From Aliiroseovarius marinus (lineage in GTDB: Bacteria; Pseudomonadota; Alphaproteobacteria; Rhodobacterales; Rhodobacteraceae): a DNA stretch of 64,000 nucleotides. Position 1 is the first letter of the stretch, and every line of letters begins with the position of its first letter. The notes below the pieces were generated by a model. It was not told where the DNA came from and ran no database searches. It saw only the letters and a program-made list of their open reading frames with translations. The position numbers and the translations under genes were made by a program. Of the stretch, positions 10,927 to 21,151 are shown piece by piece. Where the stretch lies: NCBI RefSeq assembly GCF_004360145.1, contig NZ_ML178715.1, positions 188,069 to 252,068 of the forward strand. Reading direction: 5' to 3'.

Positions 10927-11742
10927 TCACAGCGTCACGCCGATCTTGTCAGCCATCCAACTTTCCAGTTGATCAATCTGCGCCGCGTCAGGCTGGGTTG
11001 CCGGATCATTCCAGACCTGCAAGCCAAACAGGCGGAACGCGCCCGGCATACTTGCCCCGCTGACGCCAATGCCGACTCGCAAAGGCTGCGCATCGGTAAA
11101 TTCGCTGGTCAGGTTCTGGGTCGTGTTTAGGACAACATTGCCATCCATCCGAATGATCACCTGCCCCGAGGTCGCCTGCAACGTCACAACACGCTTTTGA
11201 TGGCCGCCGTAAGGGGGCTGAGCGCTCACGTGGGAAATACTCACGCTCTTTTCGCTCAGTCGGCTCAGATACTGCAAACGGTCGATGGAAGGGCGCGAGC
11301 CGATCGACATTGCATTGATCGAATTCTTGCTGATCTCGGCAAAGTTCACACGCCCCGTGCCTTCGGTCGCCAGCATCTGATAGCCGATGACCATCGTCGT
11401 CGGGTTTCCGATCCGCAGAATCGGCGTCGAGATCAGACTGTCATCCACCCCATCCATCTCGGCCCAGTGAAAGGTGCCATCGGTGCGATAGCTAGGGCGC
11501 GCGGCGCTGGTCGACTGGCTTAGATCCAGCCCGTTCGGCGTTTCATCCTGCCACAGCCCGATCGGCTGGTTGTCTGCGGTCACGGCAGTCGTGCCGCCAT
11601 CGTCTTGATAAAGCTGTGCCGTGTTCTCTGGATCAAACATCGCAGACGGCGCGAGCTGCAGAGGAGAGAACGGACCAGGTGAAGGCGACGACCCTGCGCT
11701 GCGCAGTGCCACCGCCGGAAGCTCAAAACCCAGAGACAGCAT
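10927..11742 (-). CDS. putative GTA head-spike protein (GhsB-like), LamG-like fold suspected
   Basis: A 271-residue protein without a signal peptide or membrane segment. The N-terminal 35 residues are rich in Pro/Ala/Ser. Then MFDPENTAQLYQDDGG, a motif I associate with phage or GTA tail-fibre/spike proteins of Rhodobacteraceae, opens a beta-rich domain (residues about 55-260) that resembles concanavalin-A/LamG carbohydrate binders. It shares one base with the upstream gene (TGATG), whose product looks like the Rcc01079 spike-base family. In R. capsulatus the matching neighbours rcc01079/rcc01080 encode GTA head spikes that bind the host capsule. The assignment rests mainly on that pairing. 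Confidence 0.65.
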   Translation of the reverse strand: MLSLGFELPAVALRSAGSSPSPGPFSPLQLAPSAMFDPENTAQLYQDDGGTTAVTADNQPIGLWQDETPNGLDLSQSTSAARPSYRTDGTFHWAEMDGVDDSLISTPILRIGNPTTMVIGYQMLATEGTGRVNFAEISKNSINAMSIGSRPSIDRLQYLSRLSEKSVSISHVSAQPPYGGHQKRVVTLQATSGQVIIRMDGNVVLNTTQNLTSEFTDAQPLRVGIGVSGASMPGAFRLFGLQVWNDPATQPDAAQIDQLESWMADKIGVTL

Positions 11743-12008
11743 CAGATCAGCACGAAAGCATGGATGCCCGACGCGGTTGTGCCCGTCGACCGAACTTTGC
11801 GCACACCGACCGGCAGGATCGCGTTGTCCCCGACCGTCACAGTGCGCACGCCGCCTGCCACGCTTTCAAAGGAAACGGCGCCGCCAGTTTCCACATACAG
11901 CGACACAGCCACATTGGGCAGATCGCTAAGATCGGACGGCAGAACGGGTTCCATATCGGTGGCCGGACCCCGCAGGGACGGCATGCGGTTTTCAAAGGGA
12001 TTGGACAT
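11742..12008 (-). CDS. spike base protein, RCAP_Rcc01079 (GhsA) family
   Basis: The 88-residue product begins MSNPFENRMPSLRGPATD and ends GTTASGIHAFVLI. I recognise this pattern as the small spike-base family named after R. capsulatus Rcc01079, which holds the head spikes of gene transfer agent particles. The middle (PNVAVSLYVETGGAVSF and TVGDNAILPVGVRKV) looks like a short all-beta domain. It is first in a two-gene unit with the larger spike-like gene. The main GTA capsid/tail cluster is not in this window, as in R. capsulatus, where these genes are also unlinked. GCAAGCTCCTGACAAG precedes the ATG in plus-strand orientation, giving AGGAGC on the coding strand. Confidence 0.82.
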   Translation of the reverse strand: MSNPFENRMPSLRGPATDMEPVLPSDLSDLPNVAVSLYVETGGAVSFESVAGGVRTVTVGDNAILPVGVRKVRSTGTTASGIHAFVLI

Positions 12009-12098
12009 TGCAAGCTCCTGACAAGTTCACACGCATTCCGGTAGCCACAATCAGGGCGCCTTTGCGTGATGGGATGACGAGCTTTCTAAGCAGAGGGG

Positions 12099-12113
12099 TT
12101 GAAGAAGGCTTAA
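12099..12113. promoter_or_regulatory. CtrA-like box upstream of GTA spike genes
   Basis: TTGA-N7-TTAA at 12099-12113 (TTAAGCCTTCTTCAA on the minus strand) differs by one base from the CtrA consensus TTAA-N7-TTAA. It lies 91-105 nt upstream of the spike-base start. CtrA is known to be needed for GTA expression in Rhodobacteraceae, but a match this short can arise by chance. Confidence 0.35.
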
Positions 12114-12334
12114 CTGGGCCGAACGCCCCGTTGCGTCGTCTTCAGGGTGCGGGCAAAACCTCGGGCCCCAGATCGGACAGATGATCCAAGGCCCAAACCG
12201 GTCGCGCCCAACACTTCAAGGCTGAAGCGGTGTGCTTGGGATGCAGCGAAGGCGGCACGAAGCGTAGTGTGCGCGGTTACGTCGATCGCCGATTAGTCGT
12301 CGCAGGCGGCGGTGACGAGCTCGAGCAGCGCGCG

Positions 12335-12475
12335 CTTTACGGCCCAACCGGGCGCATGGAGTTCGTCGGTCCGGTTGGTAAGGGCACGCTGCACCCCCAC
12401 GCCTATGACAAACCGGTTATGGAGCGGCTCTGGGTGCTCTCCGAGCAGGAAACCGGGTTCAGTTGGGGCTTTTGA
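12335..12475 (+). pseudogene. remnant: C-terminal end of a short-chain dehydrogenase
   Basis: The 46 codons before the TGA at 12475 read LYGPTGRMEFVGPVGK and DKPVMERLWVLSEQETG in one frame. This pattern resembles the C-terminus of retinol-dehydrogenase/protochlorophyllide-reductase-like SDR proteins. The frame continues upstream to about 12230 without recognisable SDR sequence, and no Rossmann fold or YxxxK is present in any frame nearby. I take it as the last fragment of a lost gene. The rest of the 12009-12812 gap holds no credible coding sequence. Confidence 0.5.
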
Positions 12476-12682
12476 CCGAACCCGCATTCTCCCAGACGCG
12501 GATACTGAGACGATATGCAGCTCTCAAAAGATTGGATTCATCGCGGCCCTTCGCCGCGAATGTCGGCAATGGGCTGTTCGTGTAATCTGAGCTAGTGTCC
12601 GCTAATGGCACTAATAGAAGGCTGACGCCAATTTGCGACTCAGCTGAAGAAAGGCTGATATCCGCGTTCTGAAAATCTTCAG

Positions 12683-12734
12683 ATTTCGGCGAATTTCGGA
12701 GCACTTTTTTGCCTGTCCAGAAACTCGCCGAAAT
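12683..12734. repeat. 10-bp inverted repeat downstream of gyrB
   Basis: ATTTCGGCGA (12683-12692) and TCGCCGAAAT (12725-12734) are perfect inverted copies 32 nt apart. The sequence around them is more A/T-rich than the neighbouring genes. No transposase is seen, and the pair may be a degenerate terminator or a small mobile-element relic. Confidence 0.5.
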
Positions 12735-12751
12735 TTAACAAAACGAACGAC

Positions 12752-12797
12752 TATGGGCGTCTCGCGAAAACCTATGGGCATCGCGAAAGATTATGGG
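12752..12797. repeat. short imperfect tandem repeat downstream of gyrB
   Basis: TATGGGCGTCTCGCGAAA is followed by TATGGGCATCGCGAAA and a third truncated TATGGGGA, with a period of about 19-21 nt. It ends 16 nt from the gyrB stop codon. The function is unknown. Confidence 0.6.
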
Positions 12798-12812
12798 GAA
12801 TCCTGCAGGCGA

Positions 12813-15329
<2,517 letters not shown>

Positions 15330-15950
15330 CTAGACGAACGGGATCGCCAATCCGACCAGAACAAGAAGGCCTCCAGCGGCGTAATTCATCCGTGTCAGCG
15401 CCCGTTCTGACGACAAAAGAGCGCGCGCGCGATCGACGAAATAGGCCAGTATCAGGTTGCCCACCAAAGGAACGATGAAGGACGCCACAGCAATGGCCGT
15501 GATGTCCGCCGCTGTCAGGCGCGAGAGGTCGAAGAACCCCGGAAGCACGCCCATGTAGAACAAGATCGCCTTGGGGTTAGACAGGATCACAATAAGCCCT
15601 GCTACAAAGCCTGCATACATGCCGGGACGTGTCAGGCGGCTGTCCCCCGTCACTTTGTGACCCGCGGACCGGATGATCGTCACGCCCAGCCAAAGGAAAA
15701 ACAGGGCCGCCACGATCCGCAGCACCAGCATCCCGCCCTCGACACTCGAGGCGACCCAGCCCATGCCCAGCGCCGCAAGGATCGACCAGAAGATATCTCC
15801 AACGGCGCCCCCCAACGTCAGCGGCCACGCTTGCGTGAAGCCCCCGGCCAGCACGCGTGCGACCAGCGCCACCCAGACGGGCCCCGGTGTCAGGAACAGA
15901 ATGAACAGGCCGAAGATGTAGAAACCCAGTTCGGCAGGCGAGATTGTCAT
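15330..15950 (-). CDS. LysE/RhtB-family amino acid exporter
   Basis: A 206-residue membrane protein with about six hydrophobic segments. The N-terminus FGLFILFLTPGPVWVALVARVLAGG is characteristic of LysE/RhtB exporters, as are LWLGVTIIRSAG and SNPKAILFYMGVLPGFFD. It probably exports an amino acid or homoserine-like compound across the inner membrane; the substrate cannot be assigned. The ATG at 15950 overlaps the stop of the VOC gene by ATGA, so the recF-VOC-LysE genes appear translationally coupled. Confidence 0.88.
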   Translation of the reverse strand: MTISPAELGFYIFGLFILFLTPGPVWVALVARVLAGGFTQAWPLTLGGAVGDIFWSILAALGMGWVASSVEGGMLVLRIVAALFFLWLGVTIIRSAGHKVTGDSRLTRPGMYAGFVAGLIVILSNPKAILFYMGVLPGFFDLSRLTAADITAIAVASFIVPLVGNLILAYFVDRARALLSSERALTRMNYAAGGLLVLVGLAIPFV

Positions 15951-16363
15951 GTCAGGTGACCGTCTTCGTCCATCTCCCAGAACGGGTTCATGGCATATTC
16001 CCAAAGATGCCCGTCCGGGTCAGCGATATAGCCCGAATACCCGCCCCAGAAGACCTTTTCTGGCCGGGCGATTTCCGTCGCCCCGGCGGCCAGCGCCTTG
16101 TCAAAAGCCGCATCGACATCCGCCTCGGTCGGGAAGCATTGCGCAAGGGTCATGGCGCCGGTTTTCAGCTCCTCCACAGGCTTGCGCGTGTCCTTGGCCA
16201 GCCCTTCTAGCGTGTAGAAGCCGAACTTCATGCCGTTCATGTCATAGAACACGACCTCGTCCTGTACGTTCGACGGCTCCCACCCGATCGCCTCGTAAAA
16301 CGCACGCGCACGGTTCAGGTCTTTGACGCCCAGAGTGATCAGGGTCACGCGATTGGTTTTCAT
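15947..16363 (-). CDS. VOC (glyoxalase/bleomycin-resistance) family protein
   Basis: The 138-residue product has one vicinal-oxygen-chelate fold: VTLITLGVKDLNRARAFYEAIGW at the start and GYSGYIADPDGHLWEYAMNP at the end, with E122-like and H-type metal ligand positions in the second motif. Family members are metal-dependent lyases, dioxygenases or drug-binding proteins; the reaction here is unknown. The start overlaps the recF stop by ATGA and the stop overlaps the exporter start by ATGA. Confidence 0.88.
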   Translation of the reverse strand: MKTNRVTLITLGVKDLNRARAFYEAIGWEPSNVQDEVVFYDMNGMKFGFYTLEGLAKDTRKPVEELKTGAMTLAQCFPTEADVDAAFDKALAAGATEIARPEKVFWGGYSGYIADPDGHLWEYAMNPFWEMDEDGHLT

Positions 16364-17469
16364 GGTGTCACCTCTTTGACTTCCGACACGCCGTCGGTCT
16401 CGGTCACTTCAAAATGCGCGGCGCGGTCGCCGAGTTCCTCGAACAATTCTGGCCCCGTGCCGGTCATGAAGGCCTGCGCGCCCAAGGCGCAAATCTCATC
16501 ATACAGCGCAGCGCGACGCCCCGCGTCCAAATGCGCGGCGACCTCGTCCAGCAGCAAGATCGGAGGTGCCCCGAAATCCCGCGCCAGCGCACGGCCATTG
16601 GCAAGGATTAAAGACACCAATAGCGCCTTTTGTTCACCGGTCGAACAATCCCGCGCCGCAACTCCCTTTGCGGCATAGACCGCGCCAAGATCGGTGCGAT
16701 GCGGTCCAACCAACGACCGCCCCGCCAGAAGGTCCCGCGACCGGCTTTCCGCAAAGGCCTGCGCCAGATCGCTTTCGTCACCCGGCAAGCTGCTATCATC
16801 CACCTGCACCAGCGATAGATCCGCCACGGGAAAGGCGGTTTCGGCCATGCCCTGCGCCTCTTGCAGCTGTTCCAGACAATAGGCGCGGTTTGCGATGATC
16901 CGCGCGCCGGCCTGCGCCATTTGCGCTTCCAGCGCGTCATACCAATGGGCATCCCGCTGCCCGTCCTTCAGCAAACGATTGCGTTCGCGCATCGCCTTTT
17001 CATAGGTCAAAACCGCGTCTGCATGGCCGGGCTCGAAGCTCATCGTCATGCGATCCAGAAACCGCCGCCGCCCTTCCGCGCCTTCGACCCACAGCCGGTC
17101 CATCACCGGAACCAACCAGACGATCCGCGCGATCCGGCCCAACGCCACCTGCGCCGCCGCCTTTCCGTCGATCTTTACCTGCCTGGACGCTCCGGCCTCG
17201 CACCAGGTTTCAACCTCGTGCATCTGATGAAGGCTTTGCAGCACGGCCGAGATCTTCCAGCCCACCGCTTCGGGTTTCCGGATCATCTCGTCCAGTGCAG
17301 CGCGGCGCAGCCCCCGCCCCGGGGACAGCATCGAGACCGCCTCAAGAATATTGGTCTTCCCCGCCCCGTTGCGCCCATGCAGCACAACAGGCCGCCCATC
17401 CAAGGACAGGCGGGCCAGTTTGTGGCTACGAAAATGGCTGAGTGTCAGCTCGCGAAGGGCGAGTGTCAT
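16360..17469 (-). CDS. recF: DNA replication and repair protein RecF
   Basis: An SMC-like ATPase (369 aa) that helps load RecA at single-stranded gaps. Walker A is HGRNGAGKTNILEA (about residues 33-46); the signature STGEQKALL and the Walker B region PILLLDEVAAHLD are present near the C-terminus. Two start codons are adjacent, GTG at 17472 and ATG at 17469; AGGAGG is placed 5 nt before the ATG, which I prefer. It lies 36 nt after dnaN on the same strand, the usual order. Confidence 0.95.
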   Translation of the reverse strand: MTLALRELTLSHFRSHKLARLSLDGRPVVLHGRNGAGKTNILEAVSMLSPGRGLRRAALDEMIRKPEAVGWKISAVLQSLHQMHEVETWCEAGASRQVKIDGKAAAQVALGRIARIVWLVPVMDRLWVEGAEGRRRFLDRMTMSFEPGHADAVLTYEKAMRERNRLLKDGQRDAHWYDALEAQMAQAGARIIANRAYCLEQLQEAQGMAETAFPVADLSLVQVDDSSLPGDESDLAQAFAESRSRDLLAGRSLVGPHRTDLGAVYAAKGVAARDCSTGEQKALLVSLILANGRALARDFGAPPILLLDEVAAHLDAGRRAALYDEICALGAQAFMTGTGPELFEELGDRAAHFEVTETDGVSEVKEVTP

Positions 17470-17505
17470 CACGCCCTCCTTTTCAACGCTTTAAGGACCC
17501 GCAGG

Positions 17506-18624
17506 TCACACGCGCATCGGCATGACGACGTAAACGGCGCTGGTGTCATTGCCTTCACGCATCAGGGTCGGATCGCCCGACGAGTTGAACATGAAGACGG
17601 CGTTTTCACGGTCCACCTGGCTGGCGATCTCCAGCAGGTACTTGGCGTTAAAGCCGATTTCCAGACGTTCGTCATTGTAGGCAACGGCCAGTTCTTCTTC
17701 AGCCGCACCGGCATCCGGCGCGTTGACCGACAGAACCAGACGGTCTTCGTCCAGCTGCAGCTTCACAGCGCGCGAACGTTCGCTGGACACGGTGGCCACA
17801 CGGTCCACGGCCTGCGCGAACGCGGTCGCGTCCACCTCCAACTTGCGCGTGTTGCCCGAGGGGATCACGCGGGTGTAGTCCGGGAAGGTGCCGTCGATGA
17901 CTTTCGAGGTCAGGGTGATCACCGGGGTCGCAAAGCGCACTTTGGTTTCCGATACCGAGACGGCAATTGTCGCATCGTCATCGTCCAGCAGCTTGCGCAG
18001 CTCGCCTACGGTTTTGCGCGGGACGATCACGCCCGGCATGTCTTCGGCACCTGGGGGCAGATCAGCGTCAATGCGCGCCAGACGGTGACCATCGGTGGCC
18101 ACAGCGCGCAGAACTTTGCCGCCATCGGCGTCCGAGACGTGCAGATACACGCCGTTCAGATAGTACCGGGTTTCCTCGGTCGAAATCGCGAATTTCGATT
18201 TATCAAATAGGCGGCGCAGAACCGGCGCAGGGGCCGAGAAGTTTGCCGAGTATTCCGACGAGGCCATGACCGGGAAATCTTCCTTGGGCAGGGTGGCGAG
18301 CGAGAAGCTCGACCGGCCAGCTTCGACGCTCAGACGCCCGGTGGCGCCGTCATCGGTCAGCTGTACCAGCGCCCCGTCGGGCAGCTTGCGCACGATCTCG
18401 TGCAGGGTCACGGCGGACACGGTCGTCGCGCCTGCGCGTTCGACCATCGCGTCGGTCTTGTCGACCACCTCGATATCCAGGTCGGTGGCGCGGAAGGATA
18501 CACTGTCGCCTTCGGCTTCGATCAACACGTTTGCTAGGATTGGAATGGTGTTCCGACGCTCAACAACCGATTGCGCCTGTGCCACGGCCTTCAGAAGCGC
18601 GCCGCGTTCGATACTGATCTTCAT
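17506..18624 (-). CDS. dnaN: DNA polymerase III beta sliding clamp
   Basis: The 372-residue processivity clamp has three repeated clamp domains. It starts MKISIERGALLKAVAQAQSV and ends GNDTSAVYVVMPMRV, as expected; the C-terminal MPMRV contributes to the hydrophobic partner-binding pocket. TCAGGAGTGGGAC precedes the ATG on the coding strand. The 136-nt gap to dnaA probably holds its own promoter. Confidence 0.97.
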   Translation of the reverse strand: MKISIERGALLKAVAQAQSVVERRNTIPILANVLIEAEGDSVSFRATDLDIEVVDKTDAMVERAGATTVSAVTLHEIVRKLPDGALVQLTDDGATGRLSVEAGRSSFSLATLPKEDFPVMASSEYSANFSAPAPVLRRLFDKSKFAISTEETRYYLNGVYLHVSDADGGKVLRAVATDGHRLARIDADLPPGAEDMPGVIVPRKTVGELRKLLDDDDATIAVSVSETKVRFATPVITLTSKVIDGTFPDYTRVIPSGNTRKLEVDATAFAQAVDRVATVSSERSRAVKLQLDEDRLVLSVNAPDAGAAEEELAVAYNDERLEIGFNAKYLLEIASQVDRENAVFMFNSSGDPTLMREGNDTSAVYVVMPMRV

Positions 18625-18760
18625 GTCCCACTCCTGACAGATACCGGGGCGGAGACCATATCAGGATCACCGCCCGGCTCAATTCTTTATTTGGAATGTC
18701 CGCTTCTTTCGTGGGCGGGTCAAGGGTTTAAGGCCCAAAACCCACCGTTTTGCCGCTGCT

Positions 18761-20125
18761 TTACGCTTCCAGCGCGCGGCGCAGCAATTCCAGATCTTCC
18801 GCGATCTGATCATCCACGCCCTTCAGCTCGTCGATGCGCTTGACGCCATGCATGACCGTGGTGTGATCCCGGCCACCAAAACGACGCCCGATTTCCGGCA
18901 GCGAGCGCGAGGTCATGTGCTTGGCCAGATACATCGCAACCTGACGGGGGCGCGCGATGGTGCGCACGCGGCGCGGACCGATCAGATCCGACAGGCGGAT
19001 ATTGTAGTGCTCGGACACTTTGCGCTGGATTTCCTCGACGGTGACCTTGCGGTCCGACGCACGAAGGATGTCGCCCAGACAGTCCTGCGCCAGCTCCAGC
19101 GTGATCTCGCGACCCACCAGCGAGGCAAAGGCGAAGAGACGCATCAAGGCACCTTCCAGCACGCGGACGTTGGTCGAGATGCGGTGTGCCAGATATTCCA
19201 GCACGCCATCGGCAATCACCAGACCTTTGTACTGTTCACGGTACGCATTGACCTTGGTTTGCAGCACGCCCAGACGCAGTTCGTAATCGGTCGGGTGCAG
19301 GTCCACAACCAAACCACATTGCAGGCGGCTTTTGATGCGGTCCTCAAGATCCTTGATCTCGCCCGGTGCGCGGTCGGCCGAGATGATGATCTGTTTGTTC
19401 TGGTCCACCAGCGCGTTGAACGTGTGGAAGAACTCTTCCTGGGTGCTGTCTTTGCCAGCGATGAACTGAACGTCGTCCACCATCAGTACATCGACCGAGC
19501 GGAACAGTTGTTTGAAGTCGATCATCTGCTTTTCGCGGATCGCCTGAACGAAGCGGTACATGAATTGCTCGGCAGACAGGTAGACCACACGCAGGTCGGG
19601 CTGGCGGGTCTTCATCTCGTGCGCGATGGCGTGCATCAGGTGGGTTTTACCCAGACCAACGCCACCATAGAGGAACAGCGGGTTGAACGTGACAGGGCCA
19701 CCTTCGGCCACACGACGGGCAGCGGCATGGGCCAGTTCGTTCGGCTTACCGACAACGAAGCTGTCGAAGGTGAAACGCGCATCAAGCGGCGCGCCCGGCA
19801 GGTCGCTTTGATCGGGTTTGGCAACGGCAGATGCTGGGGACGATGCCGCATCAGCAGGTTGCGCAACCGGACGGGGCTTTACCTTTTCAGGTACTTTGAA
19901 CTCGAGACGCGCAACTTTGACGCCCTCGCTATTCAGGTGGCTCAGAATTTGATCCCCAAAATTCTGGCTAACCCAGTTGCCCAAGAAGTTCGTCGGCACC
20001 AAAAAACGGGCCACGCCGCCATCCAGTTCGGCAAATTCCAAGGGTTCGATCCAGCTGGTATAGTTGTTTTGTCCCACTGCTTTTTGCAGCTTGTTGCGGA
20101 CCTTGCCCCATTGTTCGTTCGTCAT
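18761..20125 (-). CDS. dnaA: chromosomal replication initiator DnaA
   Basis: The 454-residue initiator has domain I (QWGKVRNKLQ...), a Pro/Ala-rich linker at about 81-112, the AAA+ domain with Walker A YGGVGLGKTH (153-162) and Walker B VLMVDDVQFI, and the DNA-binding domain IV with the signature GRRFGGRDHTTVMHGVKRI. It binds DnaA boxes and opens oriC. The ATG at 20125 follows the conserved MTNEQW opening. The 606-nt region upstream to rpsT is described separately. Confidence 0.97.
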   Translation of the reverse strand: MTNEQWGKVRNKLQKAVGQNNYTSWIEPLEFAELDGGVARFLVPTNFLGNWVSQNFGDQILSHLNSEGVKVARLEFKVPEKVKPRPVAQPADAASSPASAVAKPDQSDLPGAPLDARFTFDSFVVGKPNELAHAAARRVAEGGPVTFNPLFLYGGVGLGKTHLMHAIAHEMKTRQPDLRVVYLSAEQFMYRFVQAIREKQMIDFKQLFRSVDVLMVDDVQFIAGKDSTQEEFFHTFNALVDQNKQIIISADRAPGEIKDLEDRIKSRLQCGLVVDLHPTDYELRLGVLQTKVNAYREQYKGLVIADGVLEYLAHRISTNVRVLEGALMRLFAFASLVGREITLELAQDCLGDILRASDRKVTVEEIQRKVSEHYNIRLSDLIGPRRVRTIARPRQVAMYLAKHMTSRSLPEIGRRFGGRDHTTVMHGVKRIDELKGVDDQIAEDLELLRRALEA

Positions 20126-20731
20126 CTTACCTCGACCCAGCGTTTAGTTAGACAGCCCAAGACCGTCCTTCACAGGTACTAATATCCCATTCATATGGCG
20201 CACTTTCAGCGCACCCCTTCATAGCGACACACGAAATCCGCAGCACGCAACCAACGCGCATGCTTTAAACGCCGTGCCCAATAGCAGGCCGCCCCAAATG
20301 GTTACCCATTCTGGCGACATAGCCCAATCGGGCGTCCGGGAACTGAACAGTCTCCTCCTTCCACCCTAGCAGTTAGGGTGGCGACATGCCTTCAGGCGCG
20401 GCCTTGTAAGTTGGCGCACAACAGGCATTGGGATCTGACCTCAAAGAATCAAATCCAGATGTGGCAAAAAGGGTATTCCCCTTAAAAGTCGTGGGTTTAG
20501 CCCACTTATGTCTGATAGTCCCAAGTCGGCGAAGTGAATCGCTGCATGCAAGCTAGCAATCCCTCTGGGACTAGCGCAATAGAACTTCACGCTTGACTCT
20601 GTGATTGCCGAAACGAATCCCGAGAGCGCTTTACAAAATCAAATTTCTTGGCGGGTTTAGCAAAAAGAGCGTGCCCATTTGGACACGCTCTTTTTTTGTT
20701 TTCGAGATGCTGTTCAGCAGTAAAAACTGAT
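20126..20731. other. 606-nt non-coding region between dnaA and rpsT with several inverted repeats
   Basis: No open frame here looks like a gene. I see CCACCCTA-N5-TAGGGTGG (20361-20381), GTGGG-N5-CCCAC (20491-20505), TAGTCCCA (20516-20523) paired with TGGGACTA (20566-20573), and the terminator at 20662. I found no TTATNCACA DnaA boxes on either strand, so an origin here is not supported by that criterion. The region could carry the dnaA promoter and a structured non-coding RNA. Confidence 0.55.
20662..20698. terminator. strong terminator between dnaA and rpsT, T-tract on both strands
   Basis: GAGCGTG (20667-20673) pairs with CACGCTC (20684-20690); flanking A5 and T7 tracts extend the stem. 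On the minus strand it ends rpsT transcripts. The longer T-tract (TTTTTTTG) is on the plus strand, where no gene precedes it. Confidence 0.88.
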
Positions 20732-20995
20732 TCAGCCCAGTGCTTTTACACGAGCCGACAGACGCGAGATTTTACGCGATGCGGTGTTCTTGTGGTAAAC
20801 GCCTTTGGTGACGCCGCGCATCAGTTCCGGCTGGGCCGCTTTCAGAGCAGCAGCTGCAGCTTCTTTGTCACCCGAAGCGATGGCTTCTTCGACGTTGCGC
20901 AGGAAGGTGCGGATGCGCGAACGGCGGGCTTTGTTTACGGCGAAACGACGCTCGTTCTGACGGGCGCGTTTTTTAGCTTGGGGCGAATTTGCCAT
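20732..20995 (-). CDS. rpsT: 30S ribosomal protein S20
   Basis: An 87-residue basic protein beginning [17 protein letters not shown] and ending [12 protein letters not shown], the normal length and sequence pattern of S20, which binds 16S rRNA early in 30S assembly. The ATG at 20995 with AGAGGGA upstream gives the conserved N-terminus; the frame open to 21049 is ignored. Position next to dnaA is common in alphaproteobacteria. Confidence 0.96.
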   Translation of the reverse strand: MANSPQAKKRARQNERRFAVNKARRSRIRTFLRNVEEAIASGDKEAAAAALKAAQPELMRGVTKGVYHKNTASRKISRLSARVKALG

Positions 20996-21104
20996 GTGTC
21001 TGATCCCTCTTTCGGGTGTGTTACGTTGTCTAAGCTGCGCGTACAGCACCCGACCGGGTTCAGAACCGGTGATTCTGGCCTAAGCGGGCCTCACGCGCAT
21101 GGAT

Positions 21105-21144
21105 GGGCTGCCCTTTAAGCCATTTCGGCCCTAAAGGGAAGCCC
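21105..21144 (-). terminator. stem-loop after the enoyl-CoA hydratase gene
   Basis: GGGCT-g-CCCTTTA (21105-21117) pairs with TAAAGGG-a-AGCCC (21132-21144). It is a strong hairpin 8 nt past the stop codon but lacks a T-tract on the minus strand, so it may be an RNA-stabilising or rho-assisted terminator. Confidence 0.55.
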
Positions 21145-21151
21145 TATTGGT

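Noticed and set aside
12459-12704. 81-codon minus-strand open frame in the gap beside gyrB
   Set aside because: It has no recognisable motif and no good ribosome site, and the sequence is low in codon bias; treated as chance.
12683-12797. Insertion sequence ends
   Set aside because: The inverted repeat is short and encloses no transposase; no target-site duplication could be identified.
18848-20182. 444-codon plus-strand open frame
   Set aside because: It is antisense to dnaA over nearly its whole length.
20126-20731. Replication origin beside dnaA
   Set aside because: I found no TTATNCACA boxes on either strand and no obvious AT-rich unwinding element, so I list only a structured non-coding region.
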